64,000 nucleotides of DNA from Pseudoflavonifractor sp. 60 (GTDB lineage Bacteria > Bacillota > Clostridia > Oscillospirales > Oscillospiraceae), in contig NZ_QWKI01000004.1 of the NCBI RefSeq assembly GCF_009911645.1, positions 1 through 64,000 of the forward strand. The letters are read 5' to 3'. This document shows positions 40,774 to 51,282 of the stretch, piece by piece (position 1 is the first letter of the stretch; every line of letters begins with the position of its first letter). A model generated the notes under the pieces. That model was not told where the DNA came from, did no database searches, and was given only the letters and a program-made list of their open reading frames with translations. The position numbers were made by a program, and so were the translations under genes.

Positions 40774-40935
40774 ATGTTCAACGCACTTGCAAGCTCCAAC
40801 GTACTCTTTCTCGCCGGCGCTGCATTGATGGCTCTGTCCGCAGCCGGCATGGCTGTTGCGGCGGTGGTCCTGCGCATCTCCGGCCAGCGGCTGCGCGCCA
40901 AGCTGGAGGAGGAATTTGGAAAGAAACGGCGGTGA
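40774..40935 (+). CDS. Small single-helix membrane protein
   Basis: A 53-residue protein with one long hydrophobic helix (about 10-34, LFLAGAALMALSAAGMAVAA) and a basic tail (LRAKLEEEFGKKRR). The ATG at 40774 is preceded by a weak GGTGG; upstream starts lie inside the promoter region. It ends 4 bp before the kinase gene, suggesting co-expression and perhaps a membrane partner for it. Confidence 0.6.
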   Translation: MFNALASSNVLFLAGAALMALSAAGMAVAAVVLRISGQRLRAKLEEEFGKKRR

Positions 40936-40939
40936 AAGA

Positions 40940-43900
40940 ATGGCACAAATTATTGCAGCGACCTATGAGCTGCTGGAGCAGATTGGTTCCGGCGGCGGCG
41001 GCATTGTCTATCGGGGCCGCCACATTCGGCTGGACAAGGAGGTGGTCCTGAAAGCCGACAAGCGGACCCTGACCACCGACCCGGAGGTACTCCGCCGTGA
41101 GGTGGACGCGCTGAAAAACCTCAGCCATACATATATCCCCCAGGTCTACGACTTTGTAGCCGAGGGCGGAATCGTCTATACCGTGATGGACTTTATCCCG
41201 GGGGAGAGTCTGGACCAGCCCCTGAAGAATAACAAGCGCTTCTCCCAGCCGCAGGTGATTGAATGGGCCTGCCAGCTGCTGGACGCCCTGCGCTATCTCC
41301 ACAGCCGTCCGCCCCACGGCATTCTCCACAGCGATATTAAGCCGGCTAATATTATGCTGACCCCCCAGGGGGATATTCGGCTCATCGACTTTAACATCGC
41401 TTTGGCCCTGGGCGAGGACGGCTCCGTCCGGGTCGGCTACAGCCGCGGCTATGCCTCCCCGGAGCACTACGGGCTGGACTACACCCGCAGCGGCTCCCTC
41501 ACCCGGGCCACCGCCCAGTTCAGCTCCATGCCCACCAAGCAGGCTGTTCTGAAAAACAGCGCTCCCATGGCCGGCCAGACAGAGCCTGAGGACAGCGCCC
41601 TCCCCCGAACCGAGACGGTGGGCCCCACCAACATCCTGGTTCCTGGGGCGGACACTCCAATCGACGCTACCGAGGTGCTCTCCCCCGGGAACTCCACCGA
41701 GGTACTGTCCCGACCGGCCCCCGCCGGCAGGAGCACCAGTGAGACCGCCTCCAAAAAGACGGTGCTGCTGGATGTGCGCTCCGATATCTACAGCCTGGGC
41801 GCAACCCTTTACCACCTGTTCTCCGGCGTCAAGCCCGCCGAAAACGCCAAGGACGTTATGCCCATCAACGTGCCCGGCGTCAGCCCCGCCATATCCGCCA
41901 TCATCCAGAAGGCAATGGCCCCCGACCCGGACGACCGGTACCAGACCGCACAGGAGATGCTGGACGCCTTTGAACACCTCCACGACAACGACCCACGGAC
42001 CATCCGGCACAAGCGGCGGGTTAAAGTGACCGCCGCCGTTCTCACCTGCCTGTTTTTGGCGGGCGGTCTGTGCTCCTTTACCGGTCTGCGCCAGATGGAG
42101 CGGGCCCAGCAGGCGGCCAGGATCGAGGCGGAGCAGTCCGAGGCGGAGCAGCGCGCCGCAAAACAGGCACTGGCTGCAGTGGGCGAGTCGGAGGTGGCCT
42201 ACCGCCGGGGCGACCTGCCCTTGGCGGCAGAGCGGGCCCTGGAGGCGCTGCGGCTGGACTCCCCCTATGCCGCCCAGGCCCAGCTGGCGCTGACCAACGC
42301 GCTGGGGGTCTACGACCTGTCCGACGGCTTCCACCCCGACCGGACGGTGGAGTTGCCCTCCGAGCCCCTGCGGCTGGTCCTCTCCCCCGGCGGGACTCGG
42401 CTGGGGGCGATCACCGCGTTCCAGGCGGATATTATCGACCTGGACAGCGGCGAGCCCCTGGTCCGGCTGCCTATGGAGCCCTCCGCACTGTCTGAGCTGG
42501 TCTTCCTGGACGAAAACCGGCTGATTTACGCCGGCGAGGGGGCAGTGACAGCCTATGACCTCAGCGCCGGGACTACCCTATGGACTGGAGAGGCCGCCAC
42601 TGGACTGGCCCTGTCGGGGGACGGAAAGCGGCTGGCTGCCCTTTATAAGGACGAGGACCAGGCCCGCGTCTATGACACCGCCTCTGGCGCACTGCTCCAG
42701 ACCGTCTCCTTCCAGGGCCGACGGCAGGCTACAGTGTCCAACGACGTGTTTGCCGATGCCGGAAACGACCTCTTCGCCCTGGACGGCGGCGGGACCCAGC
42801 TGGCGGTGAGCTTCTCTGACGGCGCCCTGGTCCTCTTTGACTTGAGCAGCGGTGAGGAACTGGAGCTGCTACAGGTCTCTCCCGACAGCCGTTTCGAAGG
42901 GGGTTTCTGCGGAAAATATTTTGCTTTCTCCACCTGGGATGGAGCCGAATCCATCTGCGCCGTGGTGGACACCCAACAGATGGTACAGACCAGCGGCTTC
43001 TCCGCCCCTACCCCCTTCCATGTCCAGTCAGACCAGAGGGGCATCTTCCTCTCCATGGAAAACCTGATGGTTCAGCTGGATCCGGCTACGGGAGACCAGA
43101 CCGAGCTGGCCTATCCCAAGCGGGATATCACCCTGTTCAGCTCCCAGGGCGGCTGCACCGTCACCACTTCGGCGGAAAACACTTGCACCATCTTTGACGG
43201 CAAGGGGCGGACGCTGGCAGAGCTGGAGCTGGAGTACCCCTGTGACTTCCTCCAGCTGTCTGGCGATCACGCGGTCATCGGCAGCAGAGACACCTCCTCA
43301 GTGCGGCTGCTGAAGCGGGAGGACCACCAGGAGGCGACGCTGTTCTCCTATGACCCCGCCTACTCCCACCAGGAGGCCCGCCTCAGCGCCGACGGCAGTA
43401 CGGTGATGCTCTTCTCCTACTCCGGCTTCTGCCTGTACAGCGCGGATAGCAGTCTGCTGAGCCAGACGGTCCTCCCCGACGCGGCGCAGGTCTATGACCA
43501 GCAGTACCGCCGGGAGGAGGATGGAACCTCCTATCTTGAGGTCTTCTATAATGACGGCACCGTACGCAGCTACTCCGCCCGGGACGGTTCCCTGATGGAG
43601 GAGCGCACAGGGGAACCGCCGGAAGCGGACCTGTATGAGGAATTTATTACCGACCGTCTGCGCATCACCTCCCCCCTCCACGACACCCCGGCGGCCTACG
43701 ACCGGGAGACCGGCGAGCTGGTCAGTATGCTGGAGGAGGACGCTTTCCTCACCTATGTGACCCAGGTGGGGGATCTCATCATCACAGAATATGTCTCCGC
43801 CCAGGGAGAGCGGTACGGCCTGCTGCTGGACGAGTCCTGTCAGGTCCTGGCCTGTATGCCCAACCTGTGCGACGTCACCGGCGATATGCTGGTGTTCGAC

Positions 43901-43969
43901 TACCCATCGGGAAATCTGCGGCAATGCCGCATTTATTCCCTGCAGGAGCTGATGGCTCTTGCAGAATGA
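40940..43969 (+). CDS. Hanks-type Ser/Thr kinase with transmembrane helix and propeller-like extracellular region
   Basis: A 1009-residue receptor kinase. Gly-loop GSGGGGIVYRG (17-27), Lys38, HSDIKPAN (130-137; catalytic Asp132) and DFN in place of DFG (150-152) define a kinase to about 350. A Ser/Thr/Pro-rich insert (about 180-277) separates GYASPEHYG from DVRSDIYSLG and contains TETVGPT, ATEVLS and STEVLS, which look like FHA-type phosphothreonine sites. One membrane helix lies at about 361-383, then a short coiled coil and about 600 residues of repeated beta-strand units like a WD40/quinoprotein propeller outside the cell. It could phosphorylate proteins of the FHA-rich secretion operon; that link is inferred. 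Confidence 0.92.
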   Translation: MAQIIAATYELLEQIGSGGGGIVYRGRHIRLDKEVVLKADKRTLTTDPEVLRREVDALKNLSHTYIPQVYDFVAEGGIVYTVMDFIPGESLDQPLKNNKRFSQPQVIEWACQLLDALRYLHSRPPHGILHSDIKPANIMLTPQGDIRLIDFNIALALGEDGSVRVGYSRGYASPEHYGLDYTRSGSLTRATAQFSSMPTKQAVLKNSAPMAGQTEPEDSALPRTETVGPTNILVPGADTPIDATEVLSPGNSTEVLSRPAPAGRSTSETASKKTVLLDVRSDIYSLGATLYHLFSGVKPAENAKDVMPINVPGVSPAISAIIQKAMAPDPDDRYQTAQEMLDAFEHLHDNDPRTIRHKRRVKVTAAVLTCLFLAGGLCSFTGLRQMERAQQAARIEAEQSEAEQRAAKQALAAVGESEVAYRRGDLPLAAERALEALRLDSPYAAQAQLALTNALGVYDLSDGFHPDRTVELPSEPLRLVLSPGGTRLGAITAFQADIIDLDSGEPLVRLPMEPSALSELVFLDENRLIYAGEGAVTAYDLSAGTTLWTGEAATGLALSGDGKRLAALYKDEDQARVYDTASGALLQTVSFQGRRQATVSNDVFADAGNDLFALDGGGTQLAVSFSDGALVLFDLSSGEELELLQVSPDSRFEGGFCGKYFAFSTWDGAESICAVVDTQQMVQTSGFSAPTPFHVQSDQRGIFLSMENLMVQLDPATGDQTELAYPKRDITLFSSQGGCTVTTSAENTCTIFDGKGRTLAELELEYPCDFLQLSGDHAVIGSRDTSSVRLLKREDHQEATLFSYDPAYSHQEARLSADGSTVMLFSYSGFCLYSADSSLLSQTVLPDAAQVYDQQYRREEDGTSYLEVFYNDGTVRSYSARDGSLMEERTGEPPEADLYEEFITDRLRITSPLHDTPAAYDRETGELVSMLEEDAFLTYVTQVGDLIITEYVSAQGERYGLLLDESCQVLACMPNLCDVTGDMLVFDYPSGNLRQCRIYSLQELMALAE

Positions 43970-44177
43970 CGGGCCTCCACCAGACAGAGGCGGGGCATGA
44001 ACAGGGCGGTTCCGCCGGTTGTGGCAGAAAGTTAAATGGACCGGATACCATTCAAATCTCTGTCAGGAGCGGCGGGACAGGCCCTGGTCAGACCGCGCCG
44101 GAGTTTGGAGCGGTTGGACCCGAGGAGAGGAGGATTGAAGTCTTAGTACCCAGAAAAATAGAAGGAGGATACAAGAA

Positions 44178-47100
44178 ATGCGGAAATTCAAACGCCTGAT
44201 GGCCGCTGTGCTGACAGCCGCCATGCTGGCAACGTTCCTTCCGGCGGGTGTGTTGGCCGCCGAAGGGGACGAACCCATTAGCCCGGACAGTGAGACTGTT
44301 ACCAGCGTGGACCAAACCAATGAACTCATTAGCCCGGATAGTGAGACTGTCACTAGCACAGACCAAACTGTGGATCTGGAAGAGAGTCAGAATGAGGGTG
44401 AGCCTGAGGTCCCCCCTGTTATGGATGACCTCTATGTCACCGTGAGCGGGGAGACAATCAATCTCATCCCTGACGAATCTGCCACCTTCTCCATCCACCC
44501 TTTGGAGAGCCAGAACTACTCGCTGTATATCAGCGGATACCTTCCTGAAGAGCTGAAATCTGTGGATGTCTCCTACATTTTGGCTCAGTTGAAGGCACAA
44601 AATTCTGGCAAACCCGACGTACCTCAAGCAGTGAACGAGGTCGCCGCCTACTCCAAAGACGGCGGTGACAGCTATATTGTAATTGAGGATGGTACGATTG
44701 ACCTGTCGGATGCAAAGCATGGATATGTGGAGTTGATTATCGGCACAAAAGACCAGTTGGATGACAGCAATATCCGCTGCTTCATTTTCCTGAGTATCAA
44801 CATCGACTCCATTTCCAATTATCTGGAGGCTCAGGTTTACTCTATTGCCAACCCCCGCCAGGAAATTGTGATCCACGACCAATACGCTTACGAGCCCTAT
44901 GGCTACGACTACGTGCAGTTCATGCTGACAGTGGACCCCAAGAACTGGGGACGCGGTGATCTGGCCAATCTTGGGCTGAAAATGACTGATGAATATGCCA
45001 GCCGCAACTATACCGGCAAAGTCTATAAGGGCCACTACGCTACAGCCAACGACATTGCCAACGGGAACGCTGTTGATATCACCAATCAGATTTGGAACCA
45101 GAATGACTTGGCCAACAGCGGCGGTTATCAGGCCGATTACAGCGAGGGCGTAGAGGTTACTCTGTTGGTGGAGCACAACGGCAAGCCCGCGCTGATTCAG
45201 CCGGTCGAGCTGTATATGGTTCCCGGTGGACCCAGTGTTTCTTTAGCCAGCAGTTTGTATGGCCAGTCTGGCTCCAGCGTTACTAACACCTACAGTCCTA
45301 CTACTTCCGATGGTGTTTCTTACCGCACCTATCGCCTGCAATCCGGCTACGAGGCCAGTGGGACCTACTACGTTCGGATGAGCTACTCCAACTCGGACAC
45401 TGCTTCCCCGAACTACACTGACTATGTGAAGGCCACCTATGTAGGTAAGCTGGAAACCATGGCTGACGCAGAAAGCAAAGAAGATATCGCCAGCAGTATC
45501 TTTGGAACTCCGGGTTATGCAGTGGATTTCTCCCAGTATCCGGACGGAGTTATCTTCACCGTGGTAGATAAGGATGACGGACTGCATTACCTGGGCGCGA
45601 AAGTTGAGCAACAGGGCGTATCTGTCACTTTGAGAAGTCAGTATCTGTACAAACAGACAGAAACCGGTTTCGATGCGGCGACTGACTACTACTGGAGTTA
45701 CAACGATCACTACCCTGTGAGTAGTGAGAACAGGGACCTTTACAACTTTGGACTGATTTATGGCAACAAAAAAGACGGAACCTACTATGTCCGCATGGAT
45801 TGCCGCAACCAGGCCACTCAGTCGACTACCTTGGACAATATCAAGGGCGCTTATGTGTCTGCCAGCAAACTAACCAAGCCCCAGATTGACCGTCTGCCCG
45901 CCGATGCCAACATCAAGGAAGCTCTGTTCGGCACTGATGGTGCGCCGGTTGATTTTTCCCTGTATCCAAATGAGGCTGTCATTACCGTACTGGATGCCAA
46001 CGACACCCTACACTACTTCCGCCTTTTCATTTTTGAATACAGTGTCTCTGCCTGGTTTGATGGGGACCTTTACAAAAAGACAGAGGACAGCTTCAAGCAG
46101 ATGACATCGTACTACGAGGATACCAATGAGGCTGGCTGTCCCTACTGGATCTACTGGCTGACAGCTGAAGAATCATCTGATGGAACCTACTACGCTAAGC
46201 TGAATTACGATAATCCCGATCCTAACGCCGACCCTGCCACTACCCGCGGAGACGGCATTGCGGGCGTCTATGTGGCCGCAGATATGTTGAGTCTGGCCGA
46301 AACCGCCGGAAAAGAGAACATCAAGGACGCTATATTCAGCACTGACGGCGCTCCCATTGATTTCTCTCAGTATCCCGATGGGGTTGTGATTACCGTGGTC
46401 TATGAGGAGCAAAACTATCTGAATTACTACGGCATCAGGCTCAATGATTACCGACCCTCGGGGGATACTTATTTCCAGATGCGCGGCGCGCTCACCGGGA
46501 AGGAAGGCGAGGAAAACACTACTGCCTACAAGGTATACGTACTGGACCCCCGCCACGACGATTACTATGACTGGGGCTATCAGACCGTATTCCTGCTGAA
46601 TGAGGATGGTACTCCGATTACTGCCGAAAAGATTACCCCCACTTTCTGGACCGGTAAGAATGTGGATGCCTATATGGGCGAGCACACAGACATTGGAGCT
46701 CACATTGGCGGAACTCTTCAAAAAAGCGGTGAGACCCCTGTCACGTTCAAGTCTGGCGAAGCTCTCCAGTACTCCGCCGCCGCTGAGAACGACACCAACC
46801 TGCGGAACTACTTTGTTACCTTCCTGACTCCTCAGGAAGAGCCCACCCTCTTTGTCAACGGCACCAACGACGAGAGCAACTACAATAAGACCTACAACAT
46901 TCCCCAGCGCACCATCAGACTGGACGCAAGGCATGATGGCACCAGCCATGACATTCTCTTTGCCAATGTGGGTAAAACCGCGCTCACTGGTCTGAAAGTC
47001 ACCCTCACTGGTGCGGATGGCACTGGCGAGGCCCAGAATGTAGAGCTGGACCAGTACTGGACTGTTAACAACAGCACTTTGGCCGGCTTTACTTCTGTCA

Positions 47101-48881
47101 ATAAGGGTGCCCTTCCCGACGGCGGCACGGACATCTACGGCGAGTTGGCCAACATCGGCAAGATCCGTCTGGTCCCCAAGAAGGATGAAAATGGCAATCC
47201 TATTGCTGGCCTGGTCAGCGGCAGACTGAAGATTGAGGCTGACGGCGTTGATCCCGTGGAGATTCTGCTCACCGGTACTGCTGGTGATTTCCAGATCAAC
47301 ACCACAAAACTCCTGGATGCCGTTAAGTATGTCTCCTACTCCTGCCTGGTCCAGACCAACTATATCACAGAGACCGGCGCTAACACCAGTGCTGTCAGCT
47401 TCAGCATCAGCGGCAATGTACCCGCTGGTATCAGACTGAAGCCTAATGGTGAATTATATGGTGTTCCCACCGCTGATCCTGACGATTACGAGTTTACTGT
47501 CACCGCCAGGTGTACCATTGACGGTGTAAGCAAGGAAGATTCGAAAACCTACACCATCAAGGTAGAGGACAACGAAAATATGCCGGTTTGGTGGTACGAC
47601 CAGGAGATCTTCGGCAACACTGACTACACTCCGAGGATTGCCATCCCCAACCAGAATATGGACTACACCAACATAGACCAGGACGCCATTTATGGCAATA
47701 ACTTCTGGAGCGAAGAGGACCGGATGCCGGATTGGATGATTCTGGAGACCCAGCCCGCCGGCAACTACGCCAACTTTATTGACCGGGTCTTTATAGACGG
47801 TGTACCGCTCACTCCCGGTGTGGACTACACCAGCGAAGAGGGCAGCATCAAACTGACCATCCGGACCCAGACACTGCGCAGCTTCGGCAACGGCAAACAC
47901 ACCATCTCTGCGGAGTCCCGTATTGGCGACAAGGATAACGGTACCCTGCGCCGTACCGCTCAGAACTACACTCTGACCAGCCTTGGCGGCGGCAGCCGTC
48001 CTGGCGCCAGCTCCGGCAGCTCCAGTTCCAGCAGCAGCTCCAGCAGCGACCGGAACAGTGGAACCGCCTCCAGCAGCTTCGCTATCAATGTGGCTGATGT
48101 AGTAAATGGTTCCGCTTCTCCCTCTGTGAGCAGCGCCAAGTCCGGCACCAAGGTCACAGTCACCATAAGCCCGGATGCCGGTTATGCCCCCACTGGACTG
48201 ACCGTTACCAGGTCGAATGGCAGAACCGTCTCCACCGTGAAGGTCTCCGACACCGAGTACACCTTCATCATGCCCGTCGGCGCGGTCACTGTGACCCCCA
48301 GCTTCCAGCAGATTTTCGTCCCCGTCGTCGGCTCCTTCACTGATGTGCGCGAGAACGACTGGTTCCGTGAGGCTGTGGAGTACGTCTTTGACCGGGACCT
48401 GATGGTCGGCACCAGCGGCAACACCTTCAATCCTGACGGCACTGTGAGCCGCTCTATGCTGGTCACTGTTCTGTACAGCCTGGAGGGCAAGCCGGCTGTG
48501 TCCGACGTCTCCCCCTTCACCGACGTTCAGGCCGGACAGTGGTTCGCCGCCCCCGTCATCTGGGCCGCGGAGAACAATCTGGTCGCCGGTCTGGGTGACG
48601 GCACCTTCGGCGCTGACGCCTCCCTCACCCGTGAGCAGGCTGCGGTCATCCTCTACAGCTACGCCAAACTGAAGGGCTACGACGTGGAGCCCAGCAGTGA
48701 TCTGGCGCAGTTCGCGGACACCGGCAGCATCTCCTCCTTCGCCCTCCCCGCCCTCCAGTGGGCCAACGCGGCAGGCCTAATTAACGGCTACAGCCAGGAT
48801 ACCCTGGCCCCCGGCGGCACAACTACCCGCGCTCAGCTGGCCGCGATCCTGAGGAGCTTCTGCGAAAATATCATCAAGTAA
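44178..48881 (+). CDS. Secreted SLH-domain surface protein
   Basis: A 1567-residue exported protein. A signal peptide (1-27, ending VLAAEG) is followed by a 17-residue duplication (ISPDSETVTS...), three related modules in the middle (each with an ALFGTDGAPVDFS-like block, about residues 430-800), a putative-Ig cadherin-like part (about 1030-1130), a Ser-rich linker (GASSGSSSSSSSSSSD), a beta repeat (KSGTKVTVTISPDAGY) and three SLH domains at about 1385-1565 (FTDVRENDWFREAVEYV, FTDVQAGQWFAAPVIWA, and a third with ANAAGLINGYSQDTLAPGG), which bind cell-wall polymers. GAAGGAGG precedes the ATG. It is probably an S-layer-attached adhesin or structural protein. Confidence 0.93.
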   Translation: MRKFKRLMAAVLTAAMLATFLPAGVLAAEGDEPISPDSETVTSVDQTNELISPDSETVTSTDQTVDLEESQNEGEPEVPPVMDDLYVTVSGETINLIPDESATFSIHPLESQNYSLYISGYLPEELKSVDVSYILAQLKAQNSGKPDVPQAVNEVAAYSKDGGDSYIVIEDGTIDLSDAKHGYVELIIGTKDQLDDSNIRCFIFLSINIDSISNYLEAQVYSIANPRQEIVIHDQYAYEPYGYDYVQFMLTVDPKNWGRGDLANLGLKMTDEYASRNYTGKVYKGHYATANDIANGNAVDITNQIWNQNDLANSGGYQADYSEGVEVTLLVEHNGKPALIQPVELYMVPGGPSVSLASSLYGQSGSSVTNTYSPTTSDGVSYRTYRLQSGYEASGTYYVRMSYSNSDTASPNYTDYVKATYVGKLETMADAESKEDIASSIFGTPGYAVDFSQYPDGVIFTVVDKDDGLHYLGAKVEQQGVSVTLRSQYLYKQTETGFDAATDYYWSYNDHYPVSSENRDLYNFGLIYGNKKDGTYYVRMDCRNQATQSTTLDNIKGAYVSASKLTKPQIDRLPADANIKEALFGTDGAPVDFSLYPNEAVITVLDANDTLHYFRLFIFEYSVSAWFDGDLYKKTEDSFKQMTSYYEDTNEAGCPYWIYWLTAEESSDGTYYAKLNYDNPDPNADPATTRGDGIAGVYVAADMLSLAETAGKENIKDAIFSTDGAPIDFSQYPDGVVITVVYEEQNYLNYYGIRLNDYRPSGDTYFQMRGALTGKEGEENTTAYKVYVLDPRHDDYYDWGYQTVFLLNEDGTPITAEKITPTFWTGKNVDAYMGEHTDIGAHIGGTLQKSGETPVTFKSGEALQYSAAAENDTNLRNYFVTFLTPQEEPTLFVNGTNDESNYNKTYNIPQRTIRLDARHDGTSHDILFANVGKTALTGLKVTLTGADGTGEAQNVELDQYWTVNNSTLAGFTSVNKGALPDGGTDIYGELANIGKIRLVPKKDENGNPIAGLVSGRLKIEADGVDPVEILLTGTAGDFQINTTKLLDAVKYVSYSCLVQTNYITETGANTSAVSFSISGNVPAGIRLKPNGELYGVPTADPDDYEFTVTARCTIDGVSKEDSKTYTIKVEDNENMPVWWYDQEIFGNTDYTPRIAIPNQNMDYTNIDQDAIYGNNFWSEEDRMPDWMILETQPAGNYANFIDRVFIDGVPLTPGVDYTSEEGSIKLTIRTQTLRSFGNGKHTISAESRIGDKDNGTLRRTAQNYTLTSLGGGSRPGASSGSSSSSSSSSSDRNSGTASSSFAINVADVVNGSASPSVSSAKSGTKVTVTISPDAGYAPTGLTVTRSNGRTVSTVKVSDTEYTFIMPVGAVTVTPSFQQIFVPVVGSFTDVRENDWFREAVEYVFDRDLMVGTSGNTFNPDGTVSRSMLVTVLYSLEGKPAVSDVSPFTDVQAGQWFAAPVIWAAENNLVAGLGDGTFGADASLTREQAAVILYSYAKLKGYDVEPSSDLAQFADTGSISSFALPALQWANAAGLINGYSQDTLAPGGTTTRAQLAAILRSFCENIIK
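44277..44378 (+). repeat. Tandem 51-bp duplication in the SLH gene
   Basis: Two copies (44277-44327, 44328-44378) encode ISPDSETVTS-VDQTNEL and ISPDSETVTS-TDQTVDL. The copies differ at several bases, so the duplication is not recent. Confidence 0.85.
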
Positions 48882-48900
48882 TCCCCGGCATTCCATTGTA

Positions 48901-48942
48901 AAATCCCGGCACACCGGACCAGCTTCCGGTGTGCCGGGATTT
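48901..48942 (+). terminator. Terminator of the SLH gene
   Basis: An 18-bp perfect stem (48901-48918 with 48925-48942), 6-nt loop CCAGCT, ending in ATTTCATTTCT. It lies 20 bp after the SLH stop codon and is a strong intrinsic terminator. Confidence 0.85.
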
Positions 48943-49011
48943 CATTTCTGTAAAAATCCAATTATTTTCTTCCAAGCCACGGTAAAATCCTCATAATTCA
49001 GATTCAAAAGG

Positions 49012-49041
49012 TTGACAAATATAGCTGGCAGAACATATAAT
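49012..49041 (+). promoter_or_regulatory. Promoter of the chemoreceptor gene
   Basis: TTGACA (49012-49017), 18-nt spacer, TATAAT (49036-49041): both hexamers perfect, about 60 bp before the chemoreceptor ATG. Confidence 0.8.
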
Positions 49042-49102
49042 TGTAGAAAGCCCCGATGGCCCAAGCTGGCGCACTCGGAAGAATGAGTTGAGGTGGAGAG
49101 AG

Positions 49103-51076
49103 ATGAACAGTATCCGGAAAAAAATTACAGTGTGTTTGATGGCAACCGTACTTATTGCCCTGGTGCTGGTGGGAACGTCCAGCATTGCCCTAAACTACAG
49201 GAACACAATCGCTACAGTGGATCAAATGATGAGTGAAACTGCGGTGCTGGCAGCTGAGCGGATCGAACAGGAGCTGACTGCCTACAAGAACGTGGCAATG
49301 GACACGGGCTGTATTCCTCAGCTGTCCGCTTTCTCCGCTTCCACAGAGGAGAAACGGGCTATCATTAACGAACGGGTGTCCATGCACGGCTTTCAGCGGG
49401 GCAATATCATCGGTGCGGACGGCCGCAGCATTTTCGATGGCAACGACTACTCCGACCGGGAGTATGTAAAGCAGGCTATGCAGGGCAACGTATACGTCTC
49501 TGAGCCCCTGATTAGCAAAATCACCGGCGAGCTGTCCATTATGGTGGCAGCCCCCATCTACACTGGCGGGACTCGCAACGGTCAAATTACTGGGGTCGTC
49601 TACTTCGTGCCCCCGGAGACCTTCCTGAATGATATCGTCTCCTCTATCAAGGTCAGCGAGCACTGCCAGGCCTATATGATTAATAAATCAGGCGACACCA
49701 TTGCCGACGTCACGCTGGATACCATTACAACCCAGAACATTGAGCGTGAGGCCCAAAGTGATAAGTCCTTGAAGGGACTGGCAGCCATCCACGAGAAGAT
49801 GCGCCAGGGGCAGAATGGCTTTGGCAGCTTCCGCAGCTCTGACGGACACCGCTTCGCCGCCTATGCTCCCGTGGGCGGCACCGACGGCTGGAGCCTGGCG
49901 GTCACCGCTCTGAAAACTGACTACCTGTCTGATACATACCTGGGCATGATTATCAACGTTGCGGTAATCGTGGCCTCCATTCTGGCCTCCATCGTAGTGG
50001 CGGTGAAGCTGTCCAGCAACATCAGTGTACCCATGCGGGCCTGTGCCGCCCGGATGAAGCTGCTGGTGGAGGGTGACCTGGATTCCCCTGTCCCCCAAGT
50101 CCTGGGTCGGGATGAGACCGCCGAGCTCACCCAGTCTACAGCAGATATGGTGGCCGGGCTGAACACCATTATCGGCGACATCGGCTATCTGCTTAATGAG
50201 CTGGCAACCCAGAACTTTGACGTCACCTCCAGTCACCGGGACGCCTATGTGGGAGGCTATCAGAACATTCTGTTGTCCATGCGCAACCTGAAAATGTCGC
50301 TGAGTGAAACCATTCGCCAGATCGACTCCTCCGCCGGCCAGGTGTCCTCCGCCAGCGGACAGGTCTCTATGGGCGCTCAGACCCTGAGCCAGGGCTCCAT
50401 GGAGCAGGCCAGTGCGGTGGAACAGCTGGCAGCCACCATCCAGGAGATCTCCCAGAGCGCCAAGAGCACCTCCGCCGCCGCCGGAGAAGCGGGCCAGTTT
50501 GTAGAGGAGGCCGGTGCACATCTGGGGATCAGCATGGAGTATATGAAGGAACTGAATCAAGCTATGGAAAGGATTTCTAGCTCCTCCACAGAAATTTCTA
50601 AAATCATTGCCGCCATTGAGGATATCGCCTTCCAGACCAATATTCTGGCCCTTAACGCCGCTGTGGAGGCCGCCCGGGCTGGCGCCGCAGGCAAGGGCTT
50701 TGCCGTGGTGGCTGATGAGGTGCGCAATTTGGCCTCCAAGTCCGACAAGGCCGCAAAGGCTACCAAGGACCTGATTGGAGCCTCCATCCACGCCGTCACC
50801 GAGGGTAAGGAGGCTGTGGGCAAGGTCACCGAGGCCCTGAATCGGACTGCCACCAGCGCGGGACAGGTGACCTCCAAGATGGAGATTGTGGTACACTCTG
50901 TGGAGAAGCAGACCTCGGATATCGCCCAGGTCACCGAGGGTGTGGATCAAATTTCTGCGGTGGTCCAGACCAACAGCGCCACCGCCCAAGAGAGTGCCGC
51001 CGCCAGCGAGGAGCTGTCCGCCGAGGCCGCCAGCCTGAAACAGCTGGTAGGTCGCTTCACCCTTGCAAAGAACTAA
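49103..51076 (+). CDS. Methyl-accepting chemotaxis protein
   Basis: A 657-residue chemoreceptor. Membrane helix 1 (about 10-30) and helix 2 (about 278-300) flank an extracellular Cache-type sensor domain ([20 protein letters not shown]). A HAMP-like part follows, then a long signalling coiled coil whose hairpin tip reads [20 protein letters not shown] and ends with [20 protein letters not shown]. The ATG at 49103 follows GGTGGAGAG. It will couple an external ligand to the flagellar motor, in keeping with the flagellin gene at the window start. The ligand is unknown. Confidence 0.95.
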   Translation: MNSIRKKITVCLMATVLIALVLVGTSSIALNYRNTIATVDQMMSETAVLAAERIEQELTAYKNVAMDTGCIPQLSAFSASTEEKRAIINERVSMHGFQRGNIIGADGRSIFDGNDYSDREYVKQAMQGNVYVSEPLISKITGELSIMVAAPIYTGGTRNGQITGVVYFVPPETFLNDIVSSIKVSEHCQAYMINKSGDTIADVTLDTITTQNIEREAQSDKSLKGLAAIHEKMRQGQNGFGSFRSSDGHRFAAYAPVGGTDGWSLAVTALKTDYLSDTYLGMIINVAVIVASILASIVVAVKLSSNISVPMRACAARMKLLVEGDLDSPVPQVLGRDETAELTQSTADMVAGLNTIIGDIGYLLNELATQNFDVTSSHRDAYVGGYQNILLSMRNLKMSLSETIRQIDSSAGQVSSASGQVSMGAQTLSQGSMEQASAVEQLAATIQEISQSAKSTSAAAGEAGQFVEEAGAHLGISMEYMKELNQAMERISSSSTEISKIIAAIEDIAFQTNILALNAAVEAARAGAAGKGFAVVADEVRNLASKSDKAAKATKDLIGASIHAVTEGKEAVGKVTEALNRTATSAGQVTSKMEIVVHSVEKQTSDIAQVTEGVDQISAVVQTNSATAQESAAASEELSAEAASLKQLVGRFTLAKN

Positions 51077-51163
51077 ACCCTCCGGTGCGCAGTCCCCTGT
51101 TCCGGTTTTTTGTATATTCCAAAACACTGCACACTGGACCGGCATCACAAAAATAGCAATGAC

Positions 51164-51199
51164 GAGGGCCGGCGCGGCAATGGAGCTGCGCCGGCCCTC
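51164..51199. other. GC-rich hairpin before the AgrA-like gene
   Basis: GAGGGCCGGCGC (51164-51175) pairs perfectly with GCGCCGGCCCTC (51188-51199), 12 bp with a 12-nt loop, about 85 bp upstream of the regulator's start. There is no U-run. It may end the chemoreceptor transcript or affect expression of the regulator. Confidence 0.5.
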
Positions 51200-51282
51200 A
51201 GCGGACAGGCAGCGCAACACGCAAACTCTTTCAATCTCCATATTCCAGAACTGCCACAGACATTAAACGGAGGCGAGGAGCT

